This document shows positions 7,486 through 15,971 of a stretch of 21,625 bases of DNA, in pieces. The notes under the pieces were generated by a model. That model was not told where the DNA came from and did not search any database. It worked only from the letters and a program-made list of their open reading frames with translations. How positions within the stretch are numbered: the stretch's first letter is position 1; each line of letters begins with the position of its first letter. Made by a program: the position numbers and the translations under genes. This DNA comes from Prevotella sp. UBA7764. GTDB lineage: Bacteria > Bacteroidota > Bacteroidia > Bacteroidales > Bacteroidaceae. The stretch spans positions 80,974-102,598 of the forward strand of contig DLDU01000007.1 of assembly GCA_002481295.1 (NCBI GenBank). The letters run 5' to 3'.

Positions 7486-7785
7486 TCATCCCTTGTTGAG
7501 CAGATGGCGGAGCACCTCCAACGGCGCATAGAGAATCATACGAGGACCCGTCCACCGCATGATCTGCCGTACACGCTCACGCTGCTCGGGCGCATAGCAG
7601 TGACAGGGACAACGCTTGCACGCCGGCTTCTCGTCCTGCCATCGGCAATGATCCAAGCGGCGCTGACAATAGTCGGTCAGCGCACGGTATTCCTCGGAAG
7701 GCTCTTGCTGATGAAGACGATGACGGCAATAGAGCCGGATCATAAACGCAATCGTACGCTTCTCCCTGTCTATGACTTTTCCCAT
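7486..7785 (-). CDS. YgbA_NO family protein (nitrous oxide-stimulated promoter family)
   Basis: A 99-aa cysteine-rich protein. The family pattern is clear: REKRTIAFMIRLYC at 7-20, RRLDHC (42-47), KPACKRCPCHCY (53-64), then RERVRQIMRWTGPRMILYAP (69-87) and a final HLL. The E. coli member ygbA is induced under nitrosative stress; the family probably binds metal or an Fe-S cluster through its cysteines, but its biochemical role is not settled. Here the LCxxC pair that usually precedes the RL-x-x-C block is replaced by QEPSEEYRALTDYC, leaving Cys20, 40, 47, 56, 59, 61 and 63. It has its own promoter. Confidence 0.85.
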   Translation of the reverse strand: MGKVIDREKRTIAFMIRLYCRHRLHQQEPSEEYRALTDYCQRRLDHCRWQDEKPACKRCPCHCYAPEQRERVRQIMRWTGPRMILYAPLEVLRHLLNKG

Positions 7786-7826
7786 AATGCGGTTCGCTTT
7801 GATGAATAGCTGTTGTTGACGAATTG

Positions 7827-7855
7827 CAAAGGTAGCAAAAAAATGTAAAACGCAA
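7827..7855 (-). promoter_or_regulatory. promoter of the YgbA_NO family gene
   Basis: On the minus strand TACCTTTG (7834-7827) fits TAnnTTTG, with TTG (7855-7853) 18 nt upstream as -33. The start codon follows about 40 nt downstream. The element lies in the leader of the divergent NigD-like gene. I see no equally good promoter on the plus strand for that gene. Confidence 0.55.
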
Positions 7856-7912
7856 GCAAGTTTTCCTTTCTCCCTTTATTTTACGAGTGAATATCAAGAA
7901 AGGAAAACGATC

Positions 7913-8656
7913 ATGAAACACTATTTCAAGAAAGCAATCCTGGCCCTTGGACTGTTGGCCGGGCTCGTCACTCTCCAATCATGCAACGATGACGATGACA
8001 ACTATTATTATCCCAGCTACCTCCCCAACGCCCTCGTGACCGTGCGTCCGGCCGCCAACGGCTCGTTCACCATGCAGTTGGACGACTCCACGACGCTCAC
8101 GGCGGCCAACATGCAGCAATCGCCCTTTGGCAACAAAGAGGTGCGCGCGCTCGTCAACTGCTATAAAGCCAACTCCACAACGAACGCCGACAACCGTGTG
8201 AACATCGTTTGGATCGACAGCATCCGCACAAAACTGCCGGTAGTCACGACAGGCAACGACGACGATAAGACCTATGGCAACGACCCGATAGAAATCGTCA
8301 AAGACTGGGTGACCGTGGCTGAGGATGGCTATCTGACACTCCGCTTCCGCACGCGCTGGGGCAACAGTGGCCGGGTGCACTACATCAATCTGGTCACAGG
8401 TACCAACCCCAACGATCCCTTCGATCTGGTACTTCGTCAGGATGCCAAAGGCGACACCTACGGCACTTGGGGTGACGCGCTCATCGCTTTCAACCTCAAT
8501 GAGCTGAAGAGAGTCCACGGCGACAAGGTGAAACTGACGCTCCGCTGGAGGTCATACTCCGGCGAGAAGTCGACGACCTTTGACCTGCGCCTGCGTCCCA
8601 CTGCCTCAACATCAGCGCTCACCAGCCGACTGCCGCTCAGCGCAAAGGTGAAATAG
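7913..8656 (+). CDS. NigD-like lipoprotein
   Basis: A 247-aa lipoprotein with a signal peptide and lipobox LQSC (Cys24), followed by NDDDDN, the Asp-rich start seen in many surface lipoproteins of this group. The body fits the NigD family (N-terminal OB-like and C-terminal beta domains): YLPNALVTVRP with a QLDDSTTLTAAN segment early, then a repeated aromatic-Arg pattern (LTLRFRTRWG, LTLRWRSYSG) late in the protein. NigD proteins are named after a gene of the nigrescin bacteriocin locus of Prevotella nigrescens, but most members stand alone and their function is unknown. It is monocistronic here and ends before a shared terminator. Confidence 0.75.
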   Translation: MKHYFKKAILALGLLAGLVTLQSCNDDDDNYYYPSYLPNALVTVRPAANGSFTMQLDDSTTLTAANMQQSPFGNKEVRALVNCYKANSTTNADNRVNIVWIDSIRTKLPVVTTGNDDDKTYGNDPIEIVKDWVTVAEDGYLTLRFRTRWGNSGRVHYINLVTGTNPNDPFDLVLRQDAKGDTYGTWGDALIAFNLNELKRVHGDKVKLTLRWRSYSGEKSTTFDLRLRPTASTSALTSRLPLSAKVK

Positions 8657-8713
8657 ACAAGATGTCAATAAAAAAAGCTGGAACACTAAGTTTGTGATCA
8701 TTAACAACGAAAA

Positions 8714-8747
8714 AAGTCCGGAAGCAGCAATTGCCACTTCCGGACTT
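8714..8747. terminator. bidirectional intrinsic terminator between convergent genes
   Basis: AAGTCCGGAAG (8714-8724) and CTTCCGGACTT (8737-8747) form an 11-bp perfect stem with a 12-nt loop. The A-run just before it (8710-8715) becomes a U-tract for minus-strand transcripts, making it a strong terminator for the fumarase message. It can also end the NigD-like message, though that side lacks a long U-tract. Confidence 0.8.
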
Positions 8748-8771
8748 ACTATTTCAACAGCTTAGATTCTG

Positions 8772-10421
8772 TTATTTGCAAGCACCGCAAGTCCAGGGTT
8801 TCAACTCCTTGAAGAAGTCATGGCCCTTGTCATCCACGAGAATGAAGGCGGGGAAGTCCTTGACAGTGATCTTCCAGATAGCCTCCATGCCGAGTTCGGG
8901 ATACTCCACGCACTCGATGCTCTTGATTGCATCCTGAGACAGCACAGCTGCCACGCCGCCGATGGTGCCCAGATAGAAGCCACCGTGTTTCTTGCAGGCG
9001 TCGGTGACGACCTGCGTGCGGTTGCCCTTGCCAATCATGATCATGGAACCACCGTGAGCCTGGAACTCGTCGACATACGGATCCATACGGTTGGACGTTG
9101 TCGGACCCATGGAACCGCAAGGATAGCCTTCCGGAGTCTTTGCCGGACCAGCGTAGAGCACAGGATGGTTCTTGAAGTACTCGGGCAGCTCCTCGCCCTT
9201 GTCGAGACGGGCTTTCAGCTTGGCGTGAGCGATGTCGCGAGCCACGATGATGGTGCCGGTGAGGCTTACACGGGTAGAGACAGGATACTTTGTCAGGATG
9301 GCACGCGCCTTGTCCATGCCCTCGTCGAGGTTGATGGTGATACCGCCGTTGTCGCCCGGCTGCTGCAGCTCAGCAGGGATGAGGTTACCGGGATTGGTGT
9401 CCATCTTCTCCAACCAGATACCGTCCTTGTTGATCTTTGCCTTGATGTTGCGGTCGGCAGAGCAGCTCACGCCGAGACCGATCGGGCAGCTGGCACCGTG
9501 ACGGGGCAGGCGGATCACACGCACGTCGTGGGCGAAGTACTTACCACCGAACTGTGCGCCGAAGCCAATCTTATGAGCTTCTTCGAGCAGCTTGGCCTCG
9601 AGGTCGAGGTCGCGGAAGGCGCGCCCGGTCTCATCGCCCGTCGTTGGCAGGTTGTCGAGATAGTGGATAGAGCCGAGCTTCACGGTCAACAAGTTCTTCT
9701 CTGCCGATGTGCCGCCAATGACGAAGCAGATGTGGTAAGGAGGACAAGCGGCTGTGCCGAGGCTTTTCATCTTCTCCACGAGGAACGGCAGCAGTGTGCC
9801 CTCGTTCTGAATCGTAGCCTTGGTCATCGGGTAGAAATAGGTCTTGTTGGCAGAGCCACCGCCTTTGGCAACCATCACAAAGCGGTACTCAGCGCCCTTG
9901 GTAGCCTCGATGTCGATCTGTGCGGGCAGGTTGCACTTGGTGTTCACCTCATCGTACATGGTCAGGGGCGCATTCTGAGAGTAGCGCAGATTGTCCTGAG
10001 TATACGTGTTGTACACGCCGCGTGACAGTGCCTCTTCCTCATCGAAGTCGGCCCAAACCTGCTGTCCCTTCTCGCCGTGGATGATCGCTGTACCGGTATC
10101 CTGGCAGAAAGGCAGAACGCCCTTGGCTGCTGTCTCGGCATTGCGCAGAAGCGTCAGAGCCACATAGCGGTCGTTATCAGAAGCCTCAGGATCGCTGAGG
10201 ATGGCAGCTACTTGCTCGTTGTGTTTGCGACGCAGGCAGAACTCCACGTCGTGGAAGGCCTGCTGGGCCAACAGGGTCAGAGCCTCGGGTGTGACCTTCA
10301 GAATCTCCTTGCCCTCAAATGTTGATGTACTCACTCCCTCTTTGGTGAGCAGACGATACTCGGTATCGTCCTCACCCATCTGAAACATGGGAGCGTACTT
10401 GAAATCTACTGGTTTTGCCAT
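8772..10421 (-). CDS. class I fumarate hydratase (4Fe-4S)
   Basis: A 549-aa cytosolic enzyme, the full length of the FumA/FumB type, interconverting fumarate and malate. The three iron-sulfur ligands are in place: FCQDTGT (Cys106), AACPPYH (Cys226) and [11 protein letters not shown] (Cys312, the last Cys being 320). The C-terminal FumC-like-beta portion carries the [15 protein letters not shown] motif, and the chain ends KPWTCGACK. In Bacteroidales, which run a reductive branch from oxaloacetate to succinate, it probably supplies fumarate to fumarate reductase. It is transcribed alone from the heptamer-repeat side and ends just before a strong terminator. The start at MAKPVDF is 13 bp from the end of the repeat array, so the array forms its leader or promoter region. 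Confidence 0.95.
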   Translation of the reverse strand: MAKPVDFKYAPMFQMGEDDTEYRLLTKEGVSTSTFEGKEILKVTPEALTLLAQQAFHDVEFCLRRKHNEQVAAILSDPEASDNDRYVALTLLRNAETAAKGVLPFCQDTGTAIIHGEKGQQVWADFDEEEALSRGVYNTYTQDNLRYSQNAPLTMYDEVNTKCNLPAQIDIEATKGAEYRFVMVAKGGGSANKTYFYPMTKATIQNEGTLLPFLVEKMKSLGTAACPPYHICFVIGGTSAEKNLLTVKLGSIHYLDNLPTTGDETGRAFRDLDLEAKLLEEAHKIGFGAQFGGKYFAHDVRVIRLPRHGASCPIGLGVSCSADRNIKAKINKDGIWLEKMDTNPGNLIPAELQQPGDNGGITINLDEGMDKARAILTKYPVSTRVSLTGTIIVARDIAHAKLKARLDKGEELPEYFKNHPVLYAGPAKTPEGYPCGSMGPTTSNRMDPYVDEFQAHGGSMIMIGKGNRTQVVTDACKKHGGFYLGTIGGVAAVLSQDAIKSIECVEYPELGMEAIWKITVKDFPAFILVDDKGHDFFKELKPWTCGACK

Positions 10422-10433
10422 AATCTATAGATG

Positions 10434-10538
10434 TTAATGTATAATGTATAATGTATAATGTATAATGTATAATGTATAATGTACAATGTATAAAGAACAA
10501 TGTATAAAGTATAATGTATAGTGTATAAATAATAAATA
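10434..10538. repeat. tandem heptamer array (ATAATGT)n
   Basis: Fifteen contiguous 7-bp units: TTAATGT, six perfect ATAATGT (10441-10482), then variants ACAATGT, ATAAAGA, ACAATGT, ATAAAGT, ATAATGT, ATAGTGT and two ATAAATA. On the minus strand the array lies directly upstream of the fumarase start codon. Each unit read that way gives TACATTAT, a near-match to the -7 box TAnnTTTG. The inner four units belong to the inverted repeat shared with 11012-11074. Confidence 0.9.
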
Positions 10539-10561
10539 AATGATTTGCGGGGAACAAGCTA

Positions 10562-10927
10562 CTAACCCTTGCCTGTGCGATTTGGTCGGTTCTTAAGAAT
10601 AGCCGTAAGAATTTTGAGAATCTCCACGCAGTCATCATTGATACTCTTGTATGATCGGCCGTCAATAAAATCGACTCCATGCAAGACGTACAACCAATAT
10701 TCTGTTTCCTTTGCTTCCTTCAAAGATATTCCCAACTTACAGTAGAAATCTGTAGATGACGGTGCCAAATGAGCTTCTGCCGCATTCGCGCCTATACTCG
10801 TACCACTTCTTAAGATCTGATCAGAGAGCGCTCTTGGAACCTTCGTCTTATCCAAATACCGGTAAAGCTTCACTATTCGCACTGCAAATCGTTTACTTTT
10901 CTCCAATATGGCATTATATTCTGTCAT
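10562..10927 (-). CDS. four-helix-bundle protein (23S rRNA intervening-sequence protein family)
   Basis: A 121-aa protein, the usual family length. Motifs typical of the family are clear: SKRFAVRIVKLYRYL (11-25), LSDQILRSGTSIGANAAEA (34-52) and the STDFYCKLGISLKEAKETEYWL stretch (58-79). Members occur inside 23S rRNA intervening sequences in some bacteria and resemble Avd, the accessory protein of diversity-generating retroelements; they form basic pentameric bundles thought to bind nucleic acid. Here the gene is not in an rRNA gene and no reverse transcriptase is nearby. It ends in tandem TAG stops about 10 bp from the left inverted-repeat arm, and its 5' leader contains hairpins. Function is unknown. 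Confidence 0.88.
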   Translation of the reverse strand: MTEYNAILEKSKRFAVRIVKLYRYLDKTKVPRALSDQILRSGTSIGANAAEAHLAPSSTDFYCKLGISLKEAKETEYWLYVLHGVDFIDGRSYKSINDDCVEILKILTAILKNRPNRTGKG

Positions 10928-10947
10928 AAGATCTCTACTTTTATATT

Positions 10948-11025
10948 GATAAGCCTATAGAACTTACGCCACATTTCAATGGGGGGAAAAGCCTTATGCA
11001 AACAGCGAAAGGCTTATCTACCCCC
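10948..11025 (-). promoter_or_regulatory. alternative hairpins in the leader of the four-helix gene, possibly terminating the M16 message
   Basis: AAGCCTT (10989-10995) pairs with AAGGCTT (11009-11015), enclosed by GGGGGG (10981-10986) and CCCCC (11021-11025). The second half can instead pair further away: AGGCTTATC (11010-11018) is the exact complement of GATAAGCCT (10948-10956). The two folds exclude each other. On the minus strand the first hairpin ends in AAGGCTTTT, so it might terminate transcription arriving from the M16 gene. No TAnnTTTG box is seen upstream of the four-helix gene. Confidence 0.45.
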
Positions 11026-11074
11026 AAGCATTTATTTATTATTTATTATTTATACACTCTACACTATACATTAT

Positions 11075-13972
11075 TTAGAATCCAAAGATGTCTTCTTTCG
11101 TGAGTTTCTTGACGGGCCCAATCTTCTGCAGTGTGTTCATGTCGAGCTCTTTCTCATCGCCGAGGATGATGTAGCGATAGGGTTTGTCCGAGATGTTCTC
11201 CTTGGCGAACTTCACCAGATCTGCCATGGTCAGCGACGGCAACTTGTCGTAGATGACACGGTTGATGTCGTAGTTGAGGCCACGTTTGCGTGCGGTAAGA
11301 TAAGCATTGAGCACAGAGAACTTGGTGGTTCGGGCCGTGGCGATGCTCTTCATCAGGCTTTGCTTGACAAGGTCGAGGCCTGCCTGACGTTCCGGCATGT
11401 TGTTGAGCAACTGGTTGAACTCCTTGACGCAGTCCGTCATCTTGTCGTTCTGCGTGATGATATACGTGTTGAAGCACTCTGGGTCGCCCTTGCGGTCCGG
11501 TGTCGTCAGCCATGCACCGGCACTGTAAGCCAGTCCGCGGGCTTCACGCAACTCCTGGAAGACGATGGCATTCATGCCTCCGCCGAAGTACTCGCCGAAG
11601 AGCGCATTGACAGGAGCCTGCTCGGGTGTCCACTGCTTGTTCTCGTTGAGATACTGCGTCATGTAGATGTTCTTCGCGTCATAGGGTGCTATCCACACCT
11701 CGTTCTGCGTTGTAGTCGTGCGTGTATAGCGGCGGGCTGCAGGCAAAGTGGTCTTCATCGTGCAAGGATAGCTCTTTGCCACGGTAGCCTCCAACTGCTT
11801 CATCGGTGTGGCACCATAATATAATAAGGTGTACTTACCCAGATTTTTCAGTTGAGCGAGCAGTTGCTGAGGATCGGCCTTATGGAGTTCATCAGCACTC
11901 ATCTTGTTGCGGAAGCCGTTGTAAGGACCATATTCCCCATACTGTCGCAGGGCTGAGAAGCAGGTGCGCTGGTTGCCCTTGGCATCGTTGCGGGCCTTCA
12001 GCGTCAAACCGACAAACTTGTTGTAGCTCTCTGCGTCGGCTTTGGCATGGTTGATATAGTCACCCATGAGCTTCAGTGCAGCGGGCATGTTCTCGTTGAG
12101 TCCGCTCAGCGACACACGTGTCTCGTCATCGCTGACACTCACGCTGTAGTCGCAAGCCAACTGATAGAAGGCTTTCTTGATGTCGTTGGCCGAACGGGTG
12201 GCAGTGCCGACATAGTCGAGATAGTCAGCCGCAACCTGCAACTGCTTGCTGTTCTCACGGCCCACAGGGAAGACGAGCGAGAGGTCGAAGAGGTCGTCAG
12301 TAGTGTTCTGCTTGTAGAGCACCTCGGCGCCGTTCTTCATCTTGCCCTTAGCGAGATCCTTGTTGAAGTCGATGAACTGTGGCTGGATAGGCTCCGGCTT
12401 GCTATTGACAACGGCGGTGAGGAAGTCGCTGTGCTTGTCGTTGTTCGTGGGTATCGGCGTGATGTGCGGCTTCTCAATCTTGTGGATCGTCGTGTCGTTG
12501 CCGAGACGCTTGTAGACACAGACATAGTTGTCAAGGAAGTGACGGCGAGCGAAGTCCACGATCTGCTCATTGGTGATCTTCGACATACGGTCGAGCTGCC
12601 CCACGACATGCTGCCAGCTCTCGCCATTGATGAAGGCATCCTTCATCATCTCGGTGCGGTTGCGGTTACTGCTCAGGCCGCGCAGCATGTTAAGTTTCTT
12701 GTTGGCAAGGACAGCCTTCATCAGGTTCTCGTCAAACTCTCCACGTTTGAGTTTCTCTATCTCGGCAAGCATGAGGTCACGCACCTCTTCGAGCTTCTGT
12801 CCCTGCTTGGGCTCTCCCTCAGCGATGAACGTGGTGTAGTCGGCCAAGCCTTCCACGCCGGTACCGGCACTCATCACCTTCATCGGTTGGTTGAGGTCGA
12901 CATCCATGAGTCCGGCCTTGCCGTTGGAAAGGAGATCAGAGATGAAGCTCAGCGTGTCGGACTGGTCAGAGGCGGCCTTGTCAAACTTCCAGCCGAGTAT
13001 CACGTTCTCGGCTTCCTGTCCGACAACAGTGGTGTCGACGTGCTGCTTCAGGTCTGCGACAGGCGCATACTCGGGTCGTGAAAGCGTCGTGCTTGGTTTC
13101 CAGGAACCGAAATACTTGTCGATGGTGGCCACGGCCTTGTCGGGATCGAAGTCACCTGCCAGGCAGATAGCTACGTTGTTGGGCACGTAGTAGCGATGGA
13201 AATAGTTTTTGATGTTGACGATACTCGGATTCTTCAGGTGCTCCTGCGTACCGATGGTCGTCTGTGTACCATAAGGATGCGTGGGATAAAGTTTCTTCCC
13301 GAGTGCAACCCACTCCTTATTGCCGTCATTGGCAAGACCGATATTATACTCCTCATACACTGCTTCCAGCTCCGTGTGGAAGCCACGGATGACCATGTTC
13401 TGGAAGCGGTCGGCCTGAATCTTTGCCCATGTGTCGATCTCATTGTTGGGAATGTCCTCCTGATAACAGGTGACATCGTTGCTCGTGTAAGCGTTGCTGC
13501 CCTCAGAACCGATGGATGCCATCATTTTATCGTACTCGTTAGGGATGTTGTACTTGGCAGCGAGTTGTGAGAGCGAATCGATTTTCTCGTACCAACGCTT
13601 CCGTGCTACGGGGTCGGTAATGTGGCGGTACTGCTCAAAACGATTCTCGATGGAGTCGAGAAGTGGCTGCTCGGCAGCGAGATTTGATGTGCCGAAGTGG
13701 GTCGTGCCCTTGAACATCAAGTGCTCAAGATAGTGAGCCAGACCGGTGGTCTCCTTCGGGTCGTTGCGTGAACCGGTGCGCACGGCGATGTAGGTTTGCA
13801 GCCGTGGCTTTTCCTTGTTCACGCTGGTGTACACTTTTAGACCGTTGGGGAGCGTATAGATGCGTGTCTGCATCGGATCGCCCTTTACGGTCTCGTAGTG
13901 ATAGCTCTGCGCCCAGGTGGCTGTGGCAAACAGCGAGAGGGCTGAGAGCATGATAGTCTTACAATTCTTCAT
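11075..13972 (-). CDS. M16 family zinc metalloprotease (insulinase/pitrilysin-like), exported
   Basis: A 965-aa protein with signal peptide MKNCKTIMLSALSLFATATWAQ, so periplasmic or outer-membrane associated. The inverted zinc site HYLEH (80-84) is followed by the downstream acidic helix ELEAVYEEYN that supplies the third metal ligand. The chain is two M16 halves in tandem: an active N-terminal half (about 30-470) and a second half (about 520-965) with GLAYSAGAWL, typical of the inactive half that closes the chamber. Such proteases degrade short peptides. It follows DUF4954 on the same strand with a 79-nt gap, and its stop codon touches the right arm of the inverted-repeat module. Confidence 0.9.
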   Translation of the reverse strand: MKNCKTIMLSALSLFATATWAQSYHYETVKGDPMQTRIYTLPNGLKVYTSVNKEKPRLQTYIAVRTGSRNDPKETTGLAHYLEHLMFKGTTHFGTSNLAAEQPLLDSIENRFEQYRHITDPVARKRWYEKIDSLSQLAAKYNIPNEYDKMMASIGSEGSNAYTSNDVTCYQEDIPNNEIDTWAKIQADRFQNMVIRGFHTELEAVYEEYNIGLANDGNKEWVALGKKLYPTHPYGTQTTIGTQEHLKNPSIVNIKNYFHRYYVPNNVAICLAGDFDPDKAVATIDKYFGSWKPSTTLSRPEYAPVADLKQHVDTTVVGQEAENVILGWKFDKAASDQSDTLSFISDLLSNGKAGLMDVDLNQPMKVMSAGTGVEGLADYTTFIAEGEPKQGQKLEEVRDLMLAEIEKLKRGEFDENLMKAVLANKKLNMLRGLSSNRNRTEMMKDAFINGESWQHVVGQLDRMSKITNEQIVDFARRHFLDNYVCVYKRLGNDTTIHKIEKPHITPIPTNNDKHSDFLTAVVNSKPEPIQPQFIDFNKDLAKGKMKNGAEVLYKQNTTDDLFDLSLVFPVGRENSKQLQVAADYLDYVGTATRSANDIKKAFYQLACDYSVSVSDDETRVSLSGLNENMPAALKLMGDYINHAKADAESYNKFVGLTLKARNDAKGNQRTCFSALRQYGEYGPYNGFRNKMSADELHKADPQQLLAQLKNLGKYTLLYYGATPMKQLEATVAKSYPCTMKTTLPAARRYTRTTTTQNEVWIAPYDAKNIYMTQYLNENKQWTPEQAPVNALFGEYFGGGMNAIVFQELREARGLAYSAGAWLTTPDRKGDPECFNTYIITQNDKMTDCVKEFNQLLNNMPERQAGLDLVKQSLMKSIATARTTKFSVLNAYLTARKRGLNYDINRVIYDKLPSLTMADLVKFAKENISDKPYRYIILGDEKELDMNTLQKIGPVKKLTKEDIFGF

Positions 13973-14051
13973 ATTATTAATTAATCTCAGTATTCAGTAT
14001 TTCTTACCGGTGTCTTACTTGCCGGTCATCAGAGTCTTGGCAGACTCTCCC

Positions 14052-15899
14052 CTACTCCTCATAGTCAGTTTCCTTGTCGAGACTGCTCAGGAAGTTGTCA
14101 AGAACAGATTGCTCAACGTCGCCCATACGGAACTCTTTCTCCGCGTCTTTCCTGATCTCACCGATCCAAGCACGCCGGGCCTGGACATAGTCGTCGTGGA
14201 TGCGAGCCGCATCCTCTAAGGTCAAAGTCGAAAGTCCGTAATAGTCGAGTATCAGCCGGTAGGTCCAAGCCCACTGATAGTCGCGATAGTGGTTGTGAAT
14301 ATCGTGGAAACGCTCGTTGACCTTGTCCACGGTGTCCAATACGCCTTGCTTGATATCGTCGACAAGCCGCTGTTCCTCCGATTCCGGCAAGAGCAAACCG
14401 GAGAGATCCGCCCAGTCGCCAAGACCTGTGTCGGCCGTCGGCGCAGCGAGTTCCGAGTCTTCTTTGAGTCTACGCTTGATCACTGCACCCATATAGATGC
14501 GCAGCGCGACGTCGTAGTATTTGATTCCTTTTTGCAGTGAGCTGCTCTTGATGACATATTCATGGAAGTTGTAGCTCGACACATCCTCGCCGGAAGCCTG
14601 GCGCAAGTCCTCAAGGATCTTCTTGCCTTTGACGATTTCCTGCACGGTGAACGGCGAGAGCCAGTCGAAGTTGACAATGCTCAGCTGAGCGCCGGCAGGG
14701 CGCATGTCGCGCTTGGGCCACTTGCGTATGTCGCGATAAAGTCCTACCGTGGTGATGTTGCGGCCGGGCGAGAGATACATCGTATCGCCGTAAGCAATGA
14801 GGTAGGAGAAGGGAAGGTTGCGTGTATCAGGATGATGCATGAGCTTGCCAAAGCAGACGCTGAAGGCACCAATGGTAGCTGGCATGAGCAGATAAGCGCC
14901 ACTCGCCGTCTTTGTGCCACGTTCCAAAACGCCCCAGTGCATCGGTCCCATCTTGTAAGCATGGTTGGAGAAATTGGTAGCCGAACCGGCATTGTAGAAA
15001 CTAAACTGCGCGCCGATGAGCAGACTGCTCTTATGGTGGCTGGCGGTAAACGGACCACAGAAGGCTGCGCAGGCCTCGCCGTTGCTCATATAGCAGTTGG
15101 CAAAAAATACACTTGCCGAGGCCGTGAAGCCATTGCTCAGCTGACAAGCCTCACCAACAAAGCAGTCCTGCATCTTCACAGAGTTGATAATGCTGGATCC
15201 GTAGTTGATGATGGAGTTCTCACAGATGACGCCTGTACCAATATATACGTTGGCCTGTGGCGTGGAGATAATCGTACAGTCGCTCAGCCGGGAGGCACCG
15301 TTAACCTCACAGTCGTCACCGATAATGGTATTGGTGATCTCCTTGGTGTTGATGATCTTCACACGATTGCCTAAAATACCATGGTCGGGCAATGTCACTC
15401 TGATGTATTCGCGTATCATCCGCCGCAGGCTGTCCTTCAGCTCTTTGTCGTGGGCATGCTTCACCATGAAGGCAGCAGCCTGACTATTGAGGCGGTCAAA
15501 GAGCAGCACATTACCCTCGCCGACCTCGTTGAGCACGGAGATGAGATTGCCTTCGCCATAAGTGGCACCCTCGGTTGTTTCGAGAGTACTGATATTAGAG
15601 ATGTAGCAGCCATCGCCAATGGTGTAGTTGTTGATGTAGTTTCCTACATTCTCTATCAGACAGTTGTCGCCGATAGTGACATTGCGCAATGTGGCATTGA
15701 AGATGCCCGTATGCTTATAGAAATCCTTCGACACTTCGATGCTGGTCTCGAAGACGCCTAACGTAATCTTGCCATAGAACATCACACGGCGCAGAAACGT
15801 AGGCTGGAAGTCTTCGTCGACCTGTATGTTGCTCCAGTCCTCAGCCCAACAGCCTTGGTCTTCAAGGATCGTGATCTCTGTATCTGACAGTGTTCTCAT
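14052..15899 (-). CDS. DUF4954 protein with left-handed beta-helix repeats
   Basis: A 615-aa cytosolic protein (no signal peptide) of a family common in Bacteroidetes. Residues about 65-300 carry hexapeptide-type repeats ([LIV]-G-x-x-x-x style, e.g. NVTIGDNCLIENV, NYTIGDGCYISNI, NTIIGDDCEVNGA), which form a left-handed beta-helix as in sugar-nucleotide acyl- and nucleotidyltransferases. The rest is mixed, with a helical C-terminus from about 500. No catalytic assignment is established. It is 72 nt downstream of hflX and 79 nt upstream of the M16 gene on the same strand; a small hairpin (AGAGTC 14031-14036 / GACTCT 14043-14048) follows its stop without a U-tract. Confidence 0.85.
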   Translation of the reverse strand: MRTLSDTEITILEDQGCWAEDWSNIQVDEDFQPTFLRRVMFYGKITLGVFETSIEVSKDFYKHTGIFNATLRNVTIGDNCLIENVGNYINNYTIGDGCYISNISTLETTEGATYGEGNLISVLNEVGEGNVLLFDRLNSQAAAFMVKHAHDKELKDSLRRMIREYIRVTLPDHGILGNRVKIINTKEITNTIIGDDCEVNGASRLSDCTIISTPQANVYIGTGVICENSIINYGSSIINSVKMQDCFVGEACQLSNGFTASASVFFANCYMSNGEACAAFCGPFTASHHKSSLLIGAQFSFYNAGSATNFSNHAYKMGPMHWGVLERGTKTASGAYLLMPATIGAFSVCFGKLMHHPDTRNLPFSYLIAYGDTMYLSPGRNITTVGLYRDIRKWPKRDMRPAGAQLSIVNFDWLSPFTVQEIVKGKKILEDLRQASGEDVSSYNFHEYVIKSSSLQKGIKYYDVALRIYMGAVIKRRLKEDSELAAPTADTGLGDWADLSGLLLPESEEQRLVDDIKQGVLDTVDKVNERFHDIHNHYRDYQWAWTYRLILDYYGLSTLTLEDAARIHDDYVQARRAWIGEIRKDAEKEFRMGDVEQSVLDNFLSSLDKETDYEE

Positions 15900-15971
15900 G
15901 CTCGTTGATCGTTTAATGTTGATTCATCTTCCATCCTTCTTCCTTCCATTCTACGACTGATACACATGCCA

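Larger units (their letters stand above)
10434..11076. mobile_element. putative inverted-repeat-bounded module carrying a four-helix-bundle gene
   Basis: The left arm (10511-10559) and right arm (11012-11074) are inverted copies of each other. Left units ATAATGT, ATAGTGT, ATAAATA, ATAAATA and AATG match the reverse complement of the right arm exactly, except that the right arm has one extra AGAGTGT and one extra ATAAATA unit. A looser G-rich match ending in AAGC follows in both arms. Between them is one gene, for a four-helix-bundle protein. The outer end of the right arm touches the stop codon of the M16 gene; the left arm is extended by eleven more heptamers towards fumarase. No transposase and no clear target duplication are seen. 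Mobility is inferred from structure only. Confidence 0.5.

Noticed and set aside
1635..7860. ACGCAAGCAAG at 1635-1645 and 7850-7860, both upstream of minus-strand promoters.
   Set aside because: Eleven bases match by chance easily, and the position relative to the two promoters differs.
8820..10025. Long plus-strand open frame opposite the fumarase gene.
   Set aside because: Fumarase on the other strand is full length with all iron-sulfur cysteines; the antisense product has no recognisable motif.
10434..10538. The heptamer array as a CRISPR array.
   Set aside because: Units are 7 bp and contiguous with no spacers, and no cas genes are present.
10562..10927. The four-helix gene as the Avd component of a diversity-generating retroelement.
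   Set aside because: No reverse transcriptase, template repeat or variable repeat is visible in the window.
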